This document shows, in pieces, positions 63,796-64,000 of a stretch of 64,000 nucleotides of DNA. This stretch comes from Bombus terrestris (Eukaryota > Arthropoda > Insecta > Hymenoptera > Apidae), in the NCBI RefSeq assembly GCF_910591885.1, contig NC_063271.1, forward strand, positions 1,605,001-1,669,000. Reading direction: 5' to 3'. The notes under the pieces were generated by a model. It made no database searches. It worked only from the letters and a program-made list of their open reading frames with translations, and was not told where the DNA came from. How positions within the stretch are numbered: the first letter of the stretch is position 1; each line of letters starts with the position of its first letter. The position numbers and the translations under genes were made by a program.

Positions 63796-64000
63796 GTAAT
63801 GATTTTGATTTTTTGTTTAATTGTACATTTTTAAGTTATTTTTACTGTATATACAGGCTGGTCTATGAATCAGTCACCACACTTTTTGACCCTTACCCAA
63901 TGATCTGATAAGAAAATGTTTTGAATAAAAATTGATCAACCGACATCAACAAATTGATCAAATTGAACAACCGACTACAAAATAGGGTATACAAAATTTC
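63796..64000 (+). other. HEN1 intron (partial)
   Basis: AT-rich intron sequence running off the window end. An acceptor-like TATATACAG at 63847-63855 is phase-compatible with the preceding exon, but what follows (LVYESVTTLFDPYPMI then stop) has no resemblance to the HEN1 domain, so I treat it as intronic, possibly mobile-element, sequence. Confidence 0.5.

Noticed and set aside
63856..63908. Fourth HEN1 exon beginning after TATATACAG
   Set aside because: The phase fits but the product stops after 16 codons and has no similarity to the HEN1 domain, which should continue at this point.
1..64000. CRISPR arrays, bacterial operons, rRNA genes, known insect microRNAs
   Set aside because: None seen. 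No regularly spaced repeats, no ribosomal RNA signatures, and no mature sequence that I recognise from the common conserved insect microRNAs.

Overview
The window looks like insect nuclear DNA, most likely from a bee or another aculeate hymenopteran. Three things point that way: genes split by introns with canonical GT/AG sites, a very CpG-rich non-coding background (for example 10 CpG in the 60 bases 6001-6060), and remnants of insect-type retrotransposons. No bacterial operon, ribosome-binding-site or CRISPR structure is present. The species call is inference from composition and family content only.

Layout. Bases 1 to about 53.7 kb hold no gene that can be fully supported. They carry simple repeats, a 69-bp tandem duplication (31.1 kb), a probable solo copia-type LTR with a near-perfect target-site duplication (25274-25566), and a broken stretch of protein-coding character on the minus strand (47.6-49.2 kb) that may be a captured viral or other foreign gene. 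One short open segment ending in a strong splice donor (32752-32783) has the right phase to be a distal first exon of the downstream gene.

From 53704 to 59714 four plus-strand exons join in frame into a 333-residue (or longer) coiled-coil protein that I do not recognise. Its 4.5-kb first visible intron contains a 5'-truncated Jockey-type non-LTR retrotransposon tail and a possible alternative terminal exon. A long AT-rich 3' UTR probably runs to a poly(A) signal near 62014.

From 62789 to the window end lies the 5' part of HEN1 (HENMT1 homologue), the methyltransferase that caps small RNAs with a 3'-terminal 2'-O-methyl group. Three exons are visible, carrying the SAM-binding and metal-binding motifs. 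The frame opens with an unusual hydrophobic, membrane-anchor-like segment. The C-terminal part lies outside the window. The two genes are tandem on the plus strand. Nothing in the sequence links them functionally. Composition changes sharply at about 60.4-61 kb, from CpG-rich to AT-rich, CpG-poor DNA that contains HEN1.
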